From assembly GCF_029223885.1 (NCBI RefSeq), contig NZ_CP119409.1:1266001-1330000 (forward strand): a DNA stretch of 64,000 nucleotides, given 5' to 3'. The stretch comes from Pararhizobium gei. Its GTDB lineage: Bacteria; Pseudomonadota; Alphaproteobacteria; Rhizobiales; Rhizobiaceae. The stretch's first letter is position 1, and every line of letters starts with the position of its first letter. The notes beneath the pieces are model-generated. The model was not told the DNA's origin. It made no database searches and worked only from the letters and a program-made list of their open reading frames with translations. A program made the translations under genes and the position numbers. Below, one piece after another: positions 27,595-35,601 of the stretch.

Positions 27595-28479
27595 TCAAAG
27601 GAGATAAGCGGCGTCGAAGCGCCCTTTCACGGCAATGCCCAGTTCGAAGGTCTGCCCGGCATTCGGGTCCGCCTTTCTAGCCGCCCCATCCATTCCCTGA
27701 AACGCTGTGGTGACGAGCAGCCTGTCAGCTGCTGGGCCGATGAAGGCGGGGCAGCTCGATTGTGTCGCCGGAACCGCAAAACGATGAATTTTGACACCGT
27801 CCGGCTGGTAGACATCGATGGCGCCTTCACCCCAGCGGGCATTCCAGATCAGGCCCTCCGCGTCGCAGACCGAGCCGTCCACGCCGCCGGGTGAGCCGCT
27901 TTCGTCCGCAAACAGCACGGCTTCACCGTTGGGCAAGCCCGTCGCCGCATCGAGCGGCACCCGCATGATGTGGTTGAGATCGGTATCGACGAAATAGCCG
28001 GTTGCCCCATCGGGCGAGAAGCAGATGCTGTTGGGAATGGTCATATCGGCGAAAATCCGGGTCACCGTTCCCCGTGCCACATGATAGATCGCGCCGGACT
28101 TCGCTTCCGCCGAGCGCCCCATGGTGCCGATCCACAGGCTGCCGGAGGGATGCGTCCGTCCGTCGTTCGAACGGTTCCCGGGTTTGTCCTCGATGCTGGC
28201 ATAGGCGCTCAGCGTCCCGGTCGCGGTCTCGCGGATGAACAGACCCTGATCGGAGGCAATGAGTTGCCGGCCGCCATCGATCACGGCAAGAACGCTGCCC
28301 ATAAAGGGAAGCGGATGAACGGTCTTGCGGCCGCTCTCCAGATGCAGTTCGTGAAGCTCGCGCCCGATAATGTTGAACCACCAGGCCGTGCCTGTCGCTG
28401 CATCGAAGGTCGGGCCTTCGCCAAGTTCAAGAGGGGTTGCACAGAGCGTCCTGCCATTGAAGGCTATCGTGTCGGTCAT
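27595..28479 (-). CDS. SMP-30/gluconolactonase family sugar lactonase
   Basis: 294-residue six-bladed beta-propeller of the SGL family, metal-dependent. Family motifs: LELGEGPTFD (metal ligand Glu), NRSNDGRTHPSGSLWIGTMG, NSICFSPDG and YFVDTD. No signal peptide, so cytoplasmic. It is the last gene of the operon, two bases after dgoA, and would hydrolyse the galactono- (or arabino-) lactone made by the dehydrogenase encoded first. Confidence 0.92.
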   Translation of the reverse strand: MTDTIAFNGRTLCATPLELGEGPTFDAATGTAWWFNIIGRELHELHLESGRKTVHPLPFMGSVLAVIDGGRQLIASDQGLFIRETATGTLSAYASIEDKPGNRSNDGRTHPSGSLWIGTMGRSAEAKSGAIYHVARGTVTRIFADMTIPNSICFSPDGATGYFVDTDLNHIMRVPLDAATGLPNGEAVLFADESGSPGGVDGSVCDAEGLIWNARWGEGAIDVYQPDGVKIHRFAVPATQSSCPAFIGPAADRLLVTTAFQGMDGAARKADPNAGQTFELGIAVKGRFDAAYLL

Positions 28480-28481
28480 CC

Positions 28482-29111
28482 TCAGGCTCCGTAGACGGCG
28501 TCATAGGCGGAAATCGTGATCCGCGCGCGCTTGCCCACCTCGGCGGCATCCATGCCCGCCTTGTACAGGCTGGAACCCAGGCCGAAGCTTCTGATGCCGA
28601 TCTTGGCATAATCGCCGAAATTCGTGTCGGACACGCCGCCGACGGCTGCGATCTCCAGGTCCGGCGGAAGAATGGCGCGGATCGCCGAAATGCCGGAAGG
28701 GCCAAGCACGCTGGCGGGAAAGAACTTCAGCCCGGTCGCTCCTGCTTTGGCTGCCAGAAGCGCCTCGGTCGGCGTCAGCACGCCCGGCATCGTCACCATT
28801 CCCTTGGCGGCCGCAAGCGAAATCACCTCCGGATCGACGTTCGGGCTAACCATCAGCTTGCCGCCGACGCTGTCGAGTTGTTCGACCTGGGCGGTGGTCA
28901 GCACGGTGCCGGCGCCAATCAGGCATCCGTCCGGCGCCATCTTTACCGCGGTCTCGATCGAGCGGAACGGATCGGGAGAGTTCAGCGGGATTTCGATGGC
29001 CGTGAAGCCGGCCTCGATCAGGGTGCCGACGACGGCTTGCGTCTCTTCGGGCTTCAGCCCGCGCAGGATGGCAATCAGCGGGTATTTCATTGTCGGGAAG
29101 GGGATGCGCAT
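28482..29111 (-). CDS. dgoA: 2-dehydro-3-deoxy-6-phosphogalactonate aldolase
   Basis: 209-residue class I aldolase splitting KDPGal to pyruvate and glyceraldehyde-3-phosphate. Motifs: IAILRGLKPEE (Arg for phosphate), IEIPLNSPDP with catalytic Glu, GAGTVL, MVSPN, and Schiff-base Lys in LKFFPA, then VGGV. The IPLNSP form is typical of the galactonate branch rather than KDPG aldolase (Eda). ATG 29111 is 13 bases after dgoK; Met eight codons on (29090) is an alternative. Confidence 0.93.
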   Translation of the reverse strand: MRIPFPTMKYPLIAILRGLKPEETQAVVGTLIEAGFTAIEIPLNSPDPFRSIETAVKMAPDGCLIGAGTVLTTAQVEQLDSVGGKLMVSPNVDPEVISLAAAKGMVTMPGVLTPTEALLAAKAGATGLKFFPASVLGPSGISAIRAILPPDLEIAAVGGVSDTNFGDYAKIGIRSFGLGSSLYKAGMDAAEVGKRARITISAYDAVYGA

Positions 29112-29124
29112 GATGTTTCTTTCT

Positions 29125-30045
29125 TCAGGCGGGCCAGATGGCATTTGCGGCGGCGGCAAGTCCGTGGCGAACCGCATCGTCGGCATCGATGATGGCGGGG
29201 TTGAGGTCGAGAGCGGACAATGCGTCCCGATAGAGTTCGGTAAGCCCACCGGACACGATCACGCTCACGCTGTCTCCGGTGGGTCTGGCGGCTGCCAGCG
29301 CGCCGGCGATCTCAAGGCCGAGCATGGTGCCGGAAAGTTTGGCTTTGGCGGCCTTGGCCGACAAGCCGTGCAGCAATTGGCCGCTGCGCACGGTAAACAA
29401 AAGATTTGTGGCCAGCGCCGGATGTTTTGCCGCCTGCGCAACAGCCTCCAGAAATGCGGCATCGGTGCTGTCGAAGTGTCCGCCTTCGGCGACCGCGTGA
29501 CTGAGGATGGAGTGCTTGGCGATGACGTCGAAAAGCTCTCCCGTCATGAAGGTCGAGAAGCCTTCGACGGTGCCATCGGTGATACGCACCCATTTGCTGT
29601 GCGTGCCCGGCATGCAAACCAGATGGCTGCCGCCGCCGAGCTCTGCCATGGCGCCCAGCAATTGGGTTTCCTCGCCGCGCATGACGTCGGGCGCGGCCTC
29701 GTTCCGTTGGGCAAGGCCGGGGAGTATGCGGATATCGCGGTGGTCGTCCTTGACCGGGATGGCAGCCTTGACGATGCCGGCGAGCGGTGCCGGCGTGTCG
29801 AGATATCCGGCCTCCGCCCATCCCTGTTTCGCACCGGCCATGCCGCAGATGATGACAGGCAGGTGCGATGGCGCGGAAATGGCCGCCAGATGCGCCTCCA
29901 GCACCGTCGAAAAACCGGTTTTGCCAGCTGCAATCATTCCCTCGGCGCTACGACGCTCGGCCAGAACCTTGCCGCTCTCGCCGATGATCCAGAGCCGAAA
30001 GCTCGATGTTCCCCAGTCCACCGCCGCATAGGATGCTGCCGTCAT
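29125..30045 (-). CDS. dgoK: 2-dehydro-3-deoxygalactonokinase
   Basis: 306-residue kinase of the DgoK family (ASKHA fold) phosphorylating KDGal at O6. Recognisable segments: AAVDWGTSSFRLWII (phosphate-1 loop), CGMAGAKQGW, LPGLAQRNEAAPDVMRGEETQLLGA, MPGTHSKWV, SGGLTELYRDAL. The start codon ATG (30045) shares bases with the stop of the upstream dehydrogenase in a TAATG overlap, so translation is coupled. Confidence 0.94.
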   Translation of the reverse strand: MTAASYAAVDWGTSSFRLWIIGESGKVLAERRSAEGMIAAGKTGFSTVLEAHLAAISAPSHLPVIICGMAGAKQGWAEAGYLDTPAPLAGIVKAAIPVKDDHRDIRILPGLAQRNEAAPDVMRGEETQLLGAMAELGGGSHLVCMPGTHSKWVRITDGTVEGFSTFMTGELFDVIAKHSILSHAVAEGGHFDSTDAAFLEAVAQAAKHPALATNLLFTVRSGQLLHGLSAKAAKAKLSGTMLGLEIAGALAAARPTGDSVSVIVSGGLTELYRDALSALDLNPAIIDADDAVRHGLAAAANAIWPA

Positions 30046-30815
30046 TAAAATACGCCTCCGTCGATAATCATGGTCTGGGCCGTCATGCGTGCCGAGCAAC
30101 CGGAGGCGAGATAGAGACACGGCCCCACCAGATCCTCCGCCACGAGCACCTGTTTCAGGCATTGTTTTTCAATCATGGCCGCGATGGTGGCATCGTCGAT
30201 CCAGAGCTTCTTCTGTCGTTCGGTCACCACCATGCCCGGCAGCACCGCGTTGACGCGGATATTGTCGGGCCCAAGCCGGCCGGCGAGCGATTTGGTCAGA
30301 CCGATGATGCCCGCTTTCGCCGTCGCGTAGGCCGGGATGTCGCCCATATTCATCATAAAGGCGATCGAAGAAAAATTGATGATGGATCCACCGCCCGAAC
30401 GTCGCATATGCGGGACGGCCGCCTGGGCGACGAAAAACATATGCCGCAGATTGACGGCCTGGTTTTCGTCCCAGCTTTCCCCGGTGACCTCTTCGAGCGG
30501 CTGCCGATCGTCGCGGGCTGCATTGTTGATCAGCACCGAAAGCGACCCCAGCGCCTCGGCGGCGCGATCGACCGTCAAGGCCGTATCGGACACATTCCGG
30601 AGATCGGCTTTGAGAAAATACGGAACATGTGCAACCTCCGGCGTTAGCCGGTCCACCAGCGCCCGGCTTTCCACCTCGGCAATGTCGATGAAGGCAACCT
30701 TGGCACCCTGGCGTGCAAAACCCTCCACCAGCGCGGCGCCGATCCCGGAGCCGCCGCCGGTTATAAGCACGCCACAGCCTTCAAGGTCGTAGAACTGGGC
30801 GGCTGCCATGGCCAT
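30045..30815 (-). CDS. SDR-family sugar dehydrogenase, probably D-galactose 1-dehydrogenase
   Basis: 256-residue short-chain dehydrogenase. Cofactor motif GGGSGIG near residue 20; the acidic Asp after beta2 (AFIDIA) indicates NAD; NNAA; Ser-Tyr-Lys triad (NFSS, YATAK). First gene of the operon with dgoK, dgoA and the lactonase, hence probably oxidises galactose (or L-arabinose/fucose-type sugars) to the lactone; a galactonate pathway dehydratase is not in the window. Start 30815 has GGGAG eight bases upstream; ATG 30809 is an alternative. Divergent from the IclR gene. Confidence 0.88.
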   Translation of the reverse strand: MAMAAAQFYDLEGCGVLITGGGSGIGAALVEGFARQGAKVAFIDIAEVESRALVDRLTPEVAHVPYFLKADLRNVSDTALTVDRAAEALGSLSVLINNAARDDRQPLEEVTGESWDENQAVNLRHMFFVAQAAVPHMRRSGGGSIINFSSIAFMMNMGDIPAYATAKAGIIGLTKSLAGRLGPDNIRVNAVLPGMVVTERQKKLWIDDATIAAMIEKQCLKQVLVAEDLVGPCLYLASGCSARMTAQTMIIDGGVF

Positions 30816-30862
30816 GAACTGCACTCCCAATACGCACACCTGGCCGGGGCGTCAGCTCTTTT

Positions 30863-30879
30863 GTTCCATTATTTGGAAC
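30863..30879. promoter_or_regulatory. Palindromic operator, likely IclR-type
   Basis: GTTCCA-TTATT-TGGAAC is a perfect 6-bp inverted repeat with a 5-base spacer in the 145-base space between the sugar operon and the iclR gene. A third half-site TGGAA follows at 30894, 20 bases (two helical turns) after the second. IclR proteins commonly bind such repeats, so this probably controls both divergent promoters. Confidence 0.6.
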
Positions 30880-30960
30880 CATGTATTATTATGTGGAATT
30901 ATTGCGCGGCCCTTGGTAGCTTGTCAAGGCACAGAGATAGCCGGTGAGACGGGATGCCAT

Positions 30961-31776
30961 ATGAATCAGGAGATTACGACCGCCGCTCAAAGGAACGGTC
31001 AGTCCGTCACCGGGACGCTCGGTAAGGCACTTTCCGTTCTGGAACTGGTTGTGACGTCGCCGGTCCCCGTGCGCTTCAGCGATATTCTCCCGCTTTCGGG
31101 CCAGCCGCGCGGCACGCTGCACCGCCAGTTGTCCCATCTGGTCGAAGAAGGGCTTCTGATCCAGGGAAACGATCTATGTTACGAACCCGGTCTGAGGCTT
31201 CTGAAATTCGCCTGCCGCGCCTGGTCCGGCAACCAGTTCCGGGCCGTGGCAGCCTCCCATCTGCGGCGGCTGCATGAACAAACCGGGGAAACGGTCCATC
31301 TTGGCGTTCTCTGCGGCGTCGAAATCATTTATGTCGACAAGGTGGAAAGCCGCCAGACCGTGGGGATGCAGTCCCAGATTGGCAATGCGTCTCCCTTATA
31401 TTGTACCGGGCTTGGCAAGGCCGCCTTATCTGTATTGCCGCAAGGCAAACTTGCCGAAACGCTTGGTCAGATCTCGTTCCACCGTTTCACGCCCAATACG
31501 CATCTGTCCGCTGTCGCATTGCAACAGGACCTGGACGAGGTGCGCAAGCGTGGCTATGCCTTTGACCGGGAGGAGCATGAGGCGGAAATCCGTTGCGTCG
31601 CAGCGCCGGTTTACGATGCCGACCTCGGTCTCATCGGCGGTATATCGGTGTCCGGCCCTGCCTATCGATTGACAATGGAGCAACTTGAGGCCTGGGCGGA
31701 GCCGGTGCGCCGCGCGGCGCGCACGATCTGTGAAGAGATAACGGTCCGTCTGGGGCCGGGGCGCTCGTTACGATGA
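30961..31776 (+). CDS. IclR-family transcriptional regulator
   Basis: 271-residue regulator: N-terminal winged HTH (about 18-75, LGKALSVLELVV ... GTLHRQLSHLVEEGLLI) and C-terminal IclR effector domain (HLGVLCGVEIIYVDKVESRQTV, SPLYCTGLGKAALS, GYAFDREEHEAEIRCVAAPVYD). Divergent from the galactose/galactonate operon and the likely binder of the palindrome between them; the ligand is probably a pathway sugar acid. GGGATG upstream gives a weak site for the ATG. Confidence 0.94.
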   Translation: MNQEITTAAQRNGQSVTGTLGKALSVLELVVTSPVPVRFSDILPLSGQPRGTLHRQLSHLVEEGLLIQGNDLCYEPGLRLLKFACRAWSGNQFRAVAASHLRRLHEQTGETVHLGVLCGVEIIYVDKVESRQTVGMQSQIGNASPLYCTGLGKAALSVLPQGKLAETLGQISFHRFTPNTHLSAVALQQDLDEVRKRGYAFDREEHEAEIRCVAAPVYDADLGLIGGISVSGPAYRLTMEQLEAWAEPVRRAARTICEEITVRLGPGRSLR

Positions 31777-31967
31777 CTTTATGGTTAATTAGGGAAACCG
31801 ACTGGACGCGGGCAGCAAGCGGGGTTAGCTTGAGAAGATCGGATTCTGTCCTTGCCGATGCGGGCACGCCTAGTCAGGATGATGTCGACGGTTTACTCAT
31901 ACGGTGTCATGCCGATGAAAGAAAAGGCTTTTTCGTGGCCGGCTGATTGGACGCTTGAGTGGATAAT

Positions 31968-32714
31968 ATGAACATGGGCGATTTAAGCGGGCCTGGCCTG
32001 TCATATTCTCTTTCTTCCGACCTTTGGGTCGCGGGAAGCATGACGCGTGACTCCGATGTGCGAAAGGCGTTCGAGGATATCGCAAAGTCCTATGGTTTCC
32101 ATGGCTTTCTCGTGATGCTCGTACCCTCAAGAGCCGCGCGGCGCCTTTCGGAGTGCGTGGTTATGACCAATTGGCCGAAGGGTTTCCTGGAAAGCTATGA
32201 TGCCGCAAGCCTTATGTCGGGAAGTCCCGTGATCGAACGGCTGCGCCGCAGCACGATTCCCTTTACCTATGATACGGCGTTCGATGCGCGCAGACGCTCC
32301 GACGGCAAGGCGAGCGCGGTTCTCAGTCTTTTCGAGAGCGTCCGTCTGGCGCGTGGCGTTTACATCCCGGTCCACGATGTCCACGGAACCTGTGGTGCAG
32401 TTTCGTTCGGCGGCGAGCGAGAGGTTGCCAGCAGTGTGGAAATCAAGGAACTGACCTTTTTGGCTTCCGTCCTTTTCAGTCGCCTCGGTGAAATTCGCGG
32501 CGGGAATCGCGCGCCGCCGGGTGGTCTGTCGCGACGGGAAATCGAATGCCTGCATTGGGCTGCTGCCGGAAAGACGACGACGGAAATGGCGCAGATTCTT
32601 AAGCTTTCGGAATATACCGTCAATCACTACCTGAGCCGTGCCACCCGCAAGCTTGATTCTGTCAATCGCGTGCAGACCGTCGCCAAGGCGATCAGGGCCG
32701 GACTGATAAATTGA
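31968..32714 (+). CDS. LuxR-family regulator with autoinducer-binding-like domain, first of a pair
   Basis: 248-residue regulator. Residues ~15-165 resemble the Autoind_bind domain and 185-247 form the LuxR/GerE HTH (LSRREIECLHWAAAGKTTTEMAQILKLS, TVNHYLSRATRKLD). The key acyl-homoserine-lactone contact, Asp in the usual DPV motif, is replaced (GSPV), so AHL binding is doubtful. No luxI-type gene is near. Start is uncertain between GTG 31959, ATG 31968 and ATG 31974. A 182-base space separates it from iclR, without a recognised feature. Confidence 0.85.
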   Translation: MNMGDLSGPGLSYSLSSDLWVAGSMTRDSDVRKAFEDIAKSYGFHGFLVMLVPSRAARRLSECVVMTNWPKGFLESYDAASLMSGSPVIERLRRSTIPFTYDTAFDARRRSDGKASAVLSLFESVRLARGVYIPVHDVHGTCGAVSFGGEREVASSVEIKELTFLASVLFSRLGEIRGGNRAPPGGLSRREIECLHWAAAGKTTTEMAQILKLSEYTVNHYLSRATRKLDSVNRVQTVAKAIRAGLIN

Positions 32715-32846
32715 CCGGACTTATGAAGTGAAAAGGCAGATGCATACGCTTAGGGGAGCGGCCGGGATGAATGGGTCTCCAAGCCGATCCGGCGGACCAG
32801 ATATGCTTTTTATTTACGGCGCTCGGCTGCCCGGCGGGAATTGTGA

Positions 32847-33602
32847 ATGCGTGACGCTCTGATGCTGAATTCCCTGGAAAGAGAGCCGTCGCGCGGCGGC
32901 GATTTTGCGACCGATATTGCAGCGCTGGAAACGCAATTCGATGCCATCCGGTATATGAAGCGAACGACGCGGATCTTTGGTTTCGAATTGTTTCTGATTT
33001 GCACCATTCCGGCCTTCGGTGCCGAAAAACTTGCCGCCTCGTCGATCCTGTCCAACATGCCGGCCGATCTGATGAGCAGATATGACGCGGCGTCCATCCT
33101 GAAATACTCGACGGGAATTCGAAAGCTGAGGGACACGACGACGCCGTTCCAGATGACGGTGGACGAATGGGAAAAGGAGCCCGCCCGCTCGCCGCAGACG
33201 GATGACTACATTGCCCTGTTGCGGCAACACGGGATTTTCCAGGCCAATTACTTCCCCGTCCACGACGCCGACGGAAGCCGCGCCACGGTTATATGGATGG
33301 GAGGCCGCAGCGAAATTCCCATGAGCGCGATGATGGAACTGCAGATGATTGCAATCCATATCTACAACCGGCTCACCGAAATCGGTTCGGTCTGGAAGCA
33401 GCCGGGCGTCGCTCTTTCCGAGCGGGAAATACAATGCTTGAGCTGGACCGCTGCCGGAAAGACAAGTTCCGAAATTGCAGGCATTCTCGGTTTGTCGGAG
33501 CACACCGTAAACCATTACCTCAACCATGTCAGCAAGAAGCTCGATGCGGTCAACCGGACCCAGGCCGTGGTGAAAGCCATGAAGATGGGCTACATTGCGT
33601 AG
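32847..33602 (+). CDS. LuxR-family regulator, second of a tandem pair
   Basis: 251-residue paralog of the preceding gene, 132 bases downstream. N-terminal domain of the Autoind_bind type but with the DPV Asp replaced (KYSTGI), and a C-terminal GerE HTH (LSEREIQCLSWTAAGKTSSEIAGILGLS, TVNHYLNHVSKKLD). The two HTHs are much more alike than the sensor halves. The tandem layout recalls VisN/VisR of rhizobia, which act as a heterodimer, but these are not beside flagellar genes. GGGAA precedes the ATG. Confidence 0.85.
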   Translation: MRDALMLNSLEREPSRGGDFATDIAALETQFDAIRYMKRTTRIFGFELFLICTIPAFGAEKLAASSILSNMPADLMSRYDAASILKYSTGIRKLRDTTTPFQMTVDEWEKEPARSPQTDDYIALLRQHGIFQANYFPVHDADGSRATVIWMGGRSEIPMSAMMELQMIAIHIYNRLTEIGSVWKQPGVALSEREIQCLSWTAAGKTSSEIAGILGLSEHTVNHYLNHVSKKLDAVNRTQAVVKAMKMGYIA

Positions 33603-33762
33603 AGGCCGCACGGCTGGTGGTTCGTCAGTCACGACAAAGCCAGTGTCGGAAAAACCGCCATTCGGCCAAAAGAATTCACGCATGTGCACAATAAATCATC
33701 TTCGCTGACGCGATGCTGCAAAAGCCAACGACGAAACTGGCTTTTCCGCGGGTTTTTCAAAC

Positions 33763-33778
33763 TGGCACGCTTCCTGCA
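33763..33778 (+). promoter_or_regulatory. Sigma54-type -24/-12 promoter
   Basis: TGGCACGCTTCCTGCA matches the RpoN consensus TGGCACG-N4-TTGCA at all but one position, with the invariant GG and GC ten bases apart. It stands in the 479-base space between the LuxR pair and mrp and reads toward mrp. No convincing NtrC-type enhancer palindrome was identified; TGTGCACA at about 33683 is the only nearby palindrome. Expected transcript start is near 33789. Confidence 0.55.
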
Positions 33779-33788
33779 TTGATAAACG

Positions 33789-33902
33789 CAGGTCCAGAGG
33801 GGACTGTAAGAATAAACTGCGCCCTTGAAGGTCGCGATGGACAAGGCCGTCTTCTGCCAGAGTGATCCCGGATGTACGGACACTTTGGCAGAAGGCGGCC
33901 TT
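33789..33902 (+). ncRNA. Putative sigma54-driven short RNA or leader ending in a long hairpin
   Basis: Downstream of the -24/-12 element lie two small stem-loops (GTCC/GGAC near 33792-33803; CCTTG/CAAGG near 33823-33847) and then a 17-bp stem, 33843-33859 with 33886-33902, broken only by one G-U pair, loop 26 bases. Short T-runs follow. This looks like a small regulatory RNA or an attenuated leader. A 49-codon ORF with a GAAGG site (ATG 33837, stop 33986) overlaps the hairpin and could be a leader peptide. No family was recognised. Confidence 0.35.
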
Positions 33903-33994
33903 TGCCTTTCCAGTCATTTTCTCAGCTGTCCTCATTGGCGAAACCTTCACGCTCTATTATCTAGACAACCAAGCGTATGTTCGTGACCTTTGGC

Positions 33995-34012
33995 TCCGGC
34001 TGCGCAGCCGGA
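33995..34012. terminator. Perfect 18-base palindrome upstream of mrp
   Basis: TCCGGCTGCGCAGCCGGA is a perfect palindrome (7-bp stem, GCGC loop) followed by TTTAT. It could stop transcription from the sigma54 promoter before mrp. Confidence 0.45.
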
Positions 34013-34081
34013 TTTATAGCCTCAATGGGCGTCGGGCGGATAACAGCAGCGAACGGCGGTGCCGGCGAGGAGTGAGCGATC

Positions 34082-35278
34082 GTGGCAGATATCACCAAGG
34101 AGCATGTGCTCGACAGATTGCGGAGTGTCCGCGGTCCTGACATGGACGGAAATATCGTCGACATGGGCCTTGTCTCCGACGTGTTCATCTCCGACTCCAA
34201 AGTTTATTTTTCGATCACGGTGCCGGCCGAGCGGGCTCGCGAACTCGATCCGCTTCGTGCCGCCGCCGAGCGTGTCGTCAAGGAAATACCCGGCGTCAAG
34301 GGTGCGATGGTCGCCCTGACGGCGGACAAGAAAGCGGCCTCCGCATCTGCGCCTGTCAGGCGGCCTGCCGTTTCGTCTTCGGCCTCCGCCGGACATTCGC
34401 ATGCCGGACATTCACACGTCGGGCATGCGCATGCAGCGCCCGCCCAGCGTCCTGCGGCTCCTGCAAAGGCCGGCATTCCCGGCGTCGGCGCGATTATCGC
34501 CGTCGCTTCGGGCAAGGGCGGGGTCGGGAAATCGACCACATCGGTCAATCTGGCGCTCGCCCTCAAGGCCAATGGCCTGCGGGTTGGCATCCTCGATGCG
34601 GATATTTACGGTCCTTCCATGCCGCGTCTCCTGAAGATTTCCGGGCGGCCGCAGCAGATCGAGGGGCGCATAATCCGGCCGATGGAAAATTATGGTCTGA
34701 AAGTCATGTCCATGGGCTTTCTGGTGGACGAGGAAGTCGCGATGATCTGGCGCGGCCCGATGATCCAGTCGGCGCTCTTGCAAATGCTCCGCGAGGTCGC
34801 CTGGGGCGATCTGGATGTGCTGGTCGTGGATATGCCGCCCGGTACCGGTGATGCACAGTTGACCATGGCGCAGCAGGTGCCGCTGGCCGGGGCGGTTATC
34901 GTCTCGACCCCGCAGGATCTGGCGCTGATCGATGCCCGCAAGGGCCTTGCCATGTTCCGAAAGGTCGAGGTGCCGGTGCTCGGCATCGTTGAAAACATGA
35001 GTTATTTCATCGCTCCCGATACAGGCGCCCGTTATGACATTTTCGGCCATGGCGGCGCGCGCAAGGAGGCCGAGCGCATTGGCGTTCCCTTCCTCGGCGA
35101 GGTGCCGCTGACCATGGGCATCCGCGAAACCTCCGATGCCGGTACCCCTGTTGTCGCGTGCGAGCCGGACAGCGAAATCACCCGCGTCTACCGCGATATC
35201 GCCCGAAAGGTCTGGGATCAGGTTTCCGCACAGAAAGCCGACACGTCGCGCGCGATGCCCGCTATCGTCTTCGAATGA
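34082..35278 (+). CDS. mrp: Mrp/ApbC-type iron-sulfur carrier ATPase with His-rich linker
   Basis: 398-residue P-loop protein of Fe-S cluster assembly. Residues 5-85 are a MIP18/DUF59 domain, 104-117 a His-rich linker with six His (GHSHAGHSHVGHAH), and from 137 the ATPase with deviant Walker A SGKGGVGKST (143-152). The cluster-binding CxxC of ApbC is replaced by Ala-Pro-Asp-Thr at 311-314. GTG start at 34082, preceded by GAGGAG. Function in Fe-S delivery is inferred from the family; without the CxxC the cluster must be held otherwise. Confidence 0.93.
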   Translation: MADITKEHVLDRLRSVRGPDMDGNIVDMGLVSDVFISDSKVYFSITVPAERARELDPLRAAAERVVKEIPGVKGAMVALTADKKAASASAPVRRPAVSSSASAGHSHAGHSHVGHAHAAPAQRPAAPAKAGIPGVGAIIAVASGKGGVGKSTTSVNLALALKANGLRVGILDADIYGPSMPRLLKISGRPQQIEGRIIRPMENYGLKVMSMGFLVDEEVAMIWRGPMIQSALLQMLREVAWGDLDVLVVDMPPGTGDAQLTMAQQVPLAGAVIVSTPQDLALIDARKGLAMFRKVEVPVLGIVENMSYFIAPDTGARYDIFGHGGARKEAERIGVPFLGEVPLTMGIRETSDAGTPVVACEPDSEITRVYRDIARKVWDQVSAQKADTSRAMPAIVFE

Positions 35279-35601
35279 GCGGTGCTGGAGCCACACGGCT
35301 ACTCACGTCTTTGGCAGTATTGTGACGCGTTTTCACTTTATCGATTGATTTTGACCGGACCATGTTCCATATGCCTGCCGCATCCGCGGGGTCGCTGGCG
35401 GTGCGGCCATCCGGGACGCCCGGAAATGTGGCCCGGTCGAGTTCTGTCGTAGACGACGAAAGTGCCCCCCATGGATCTGCCCCGCGCAGCTTTGATATCA
35501 ATCGGCATGTTCGGGCCGGTCGGCCTTCGCGCGCCATGGACTTCCGGCAACCGCCTGGCGGCAACAGGCAGATCGCTGTCGGTCACCTCGGGACGGGTGG
35601 A
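35279..35601. other. 323-base space between mrp and corA-like gene
   Basis: The CorA reading frame stays open back to an ATG at 35362, but that extension is Ser/Pro/Arg-rich, unlike a CorA N-terminus, and has no good ribosome site. TTGATT...CATATG around 35344-35372 could be a weak promoter. I see no terminator, tRNA or repeat. Confidence 0.4.

Noticed and set aside
33789..33910. ANTAR/NasT-type leader with paired hexaloop hairpins upstream of mrp
   Set aside because: The sigma54 promoter and attenuator suggest it, but the loops do not form the A-x-x-G hexaloops expected on both stems, and no nitrate or nitrite gene follows.
33862..34140. 92-codon frame before mrp with a hydrophobic segment
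   Set aside because: Runs into mrp in another frame, has no ribosome site and crosses the hairpin and palindrome.
35362..35601. 80-residue N-terminal extension of the CorA-like protein
   Set aside because: Composition is not CorA-like, and a better-placed start exists at 35602.
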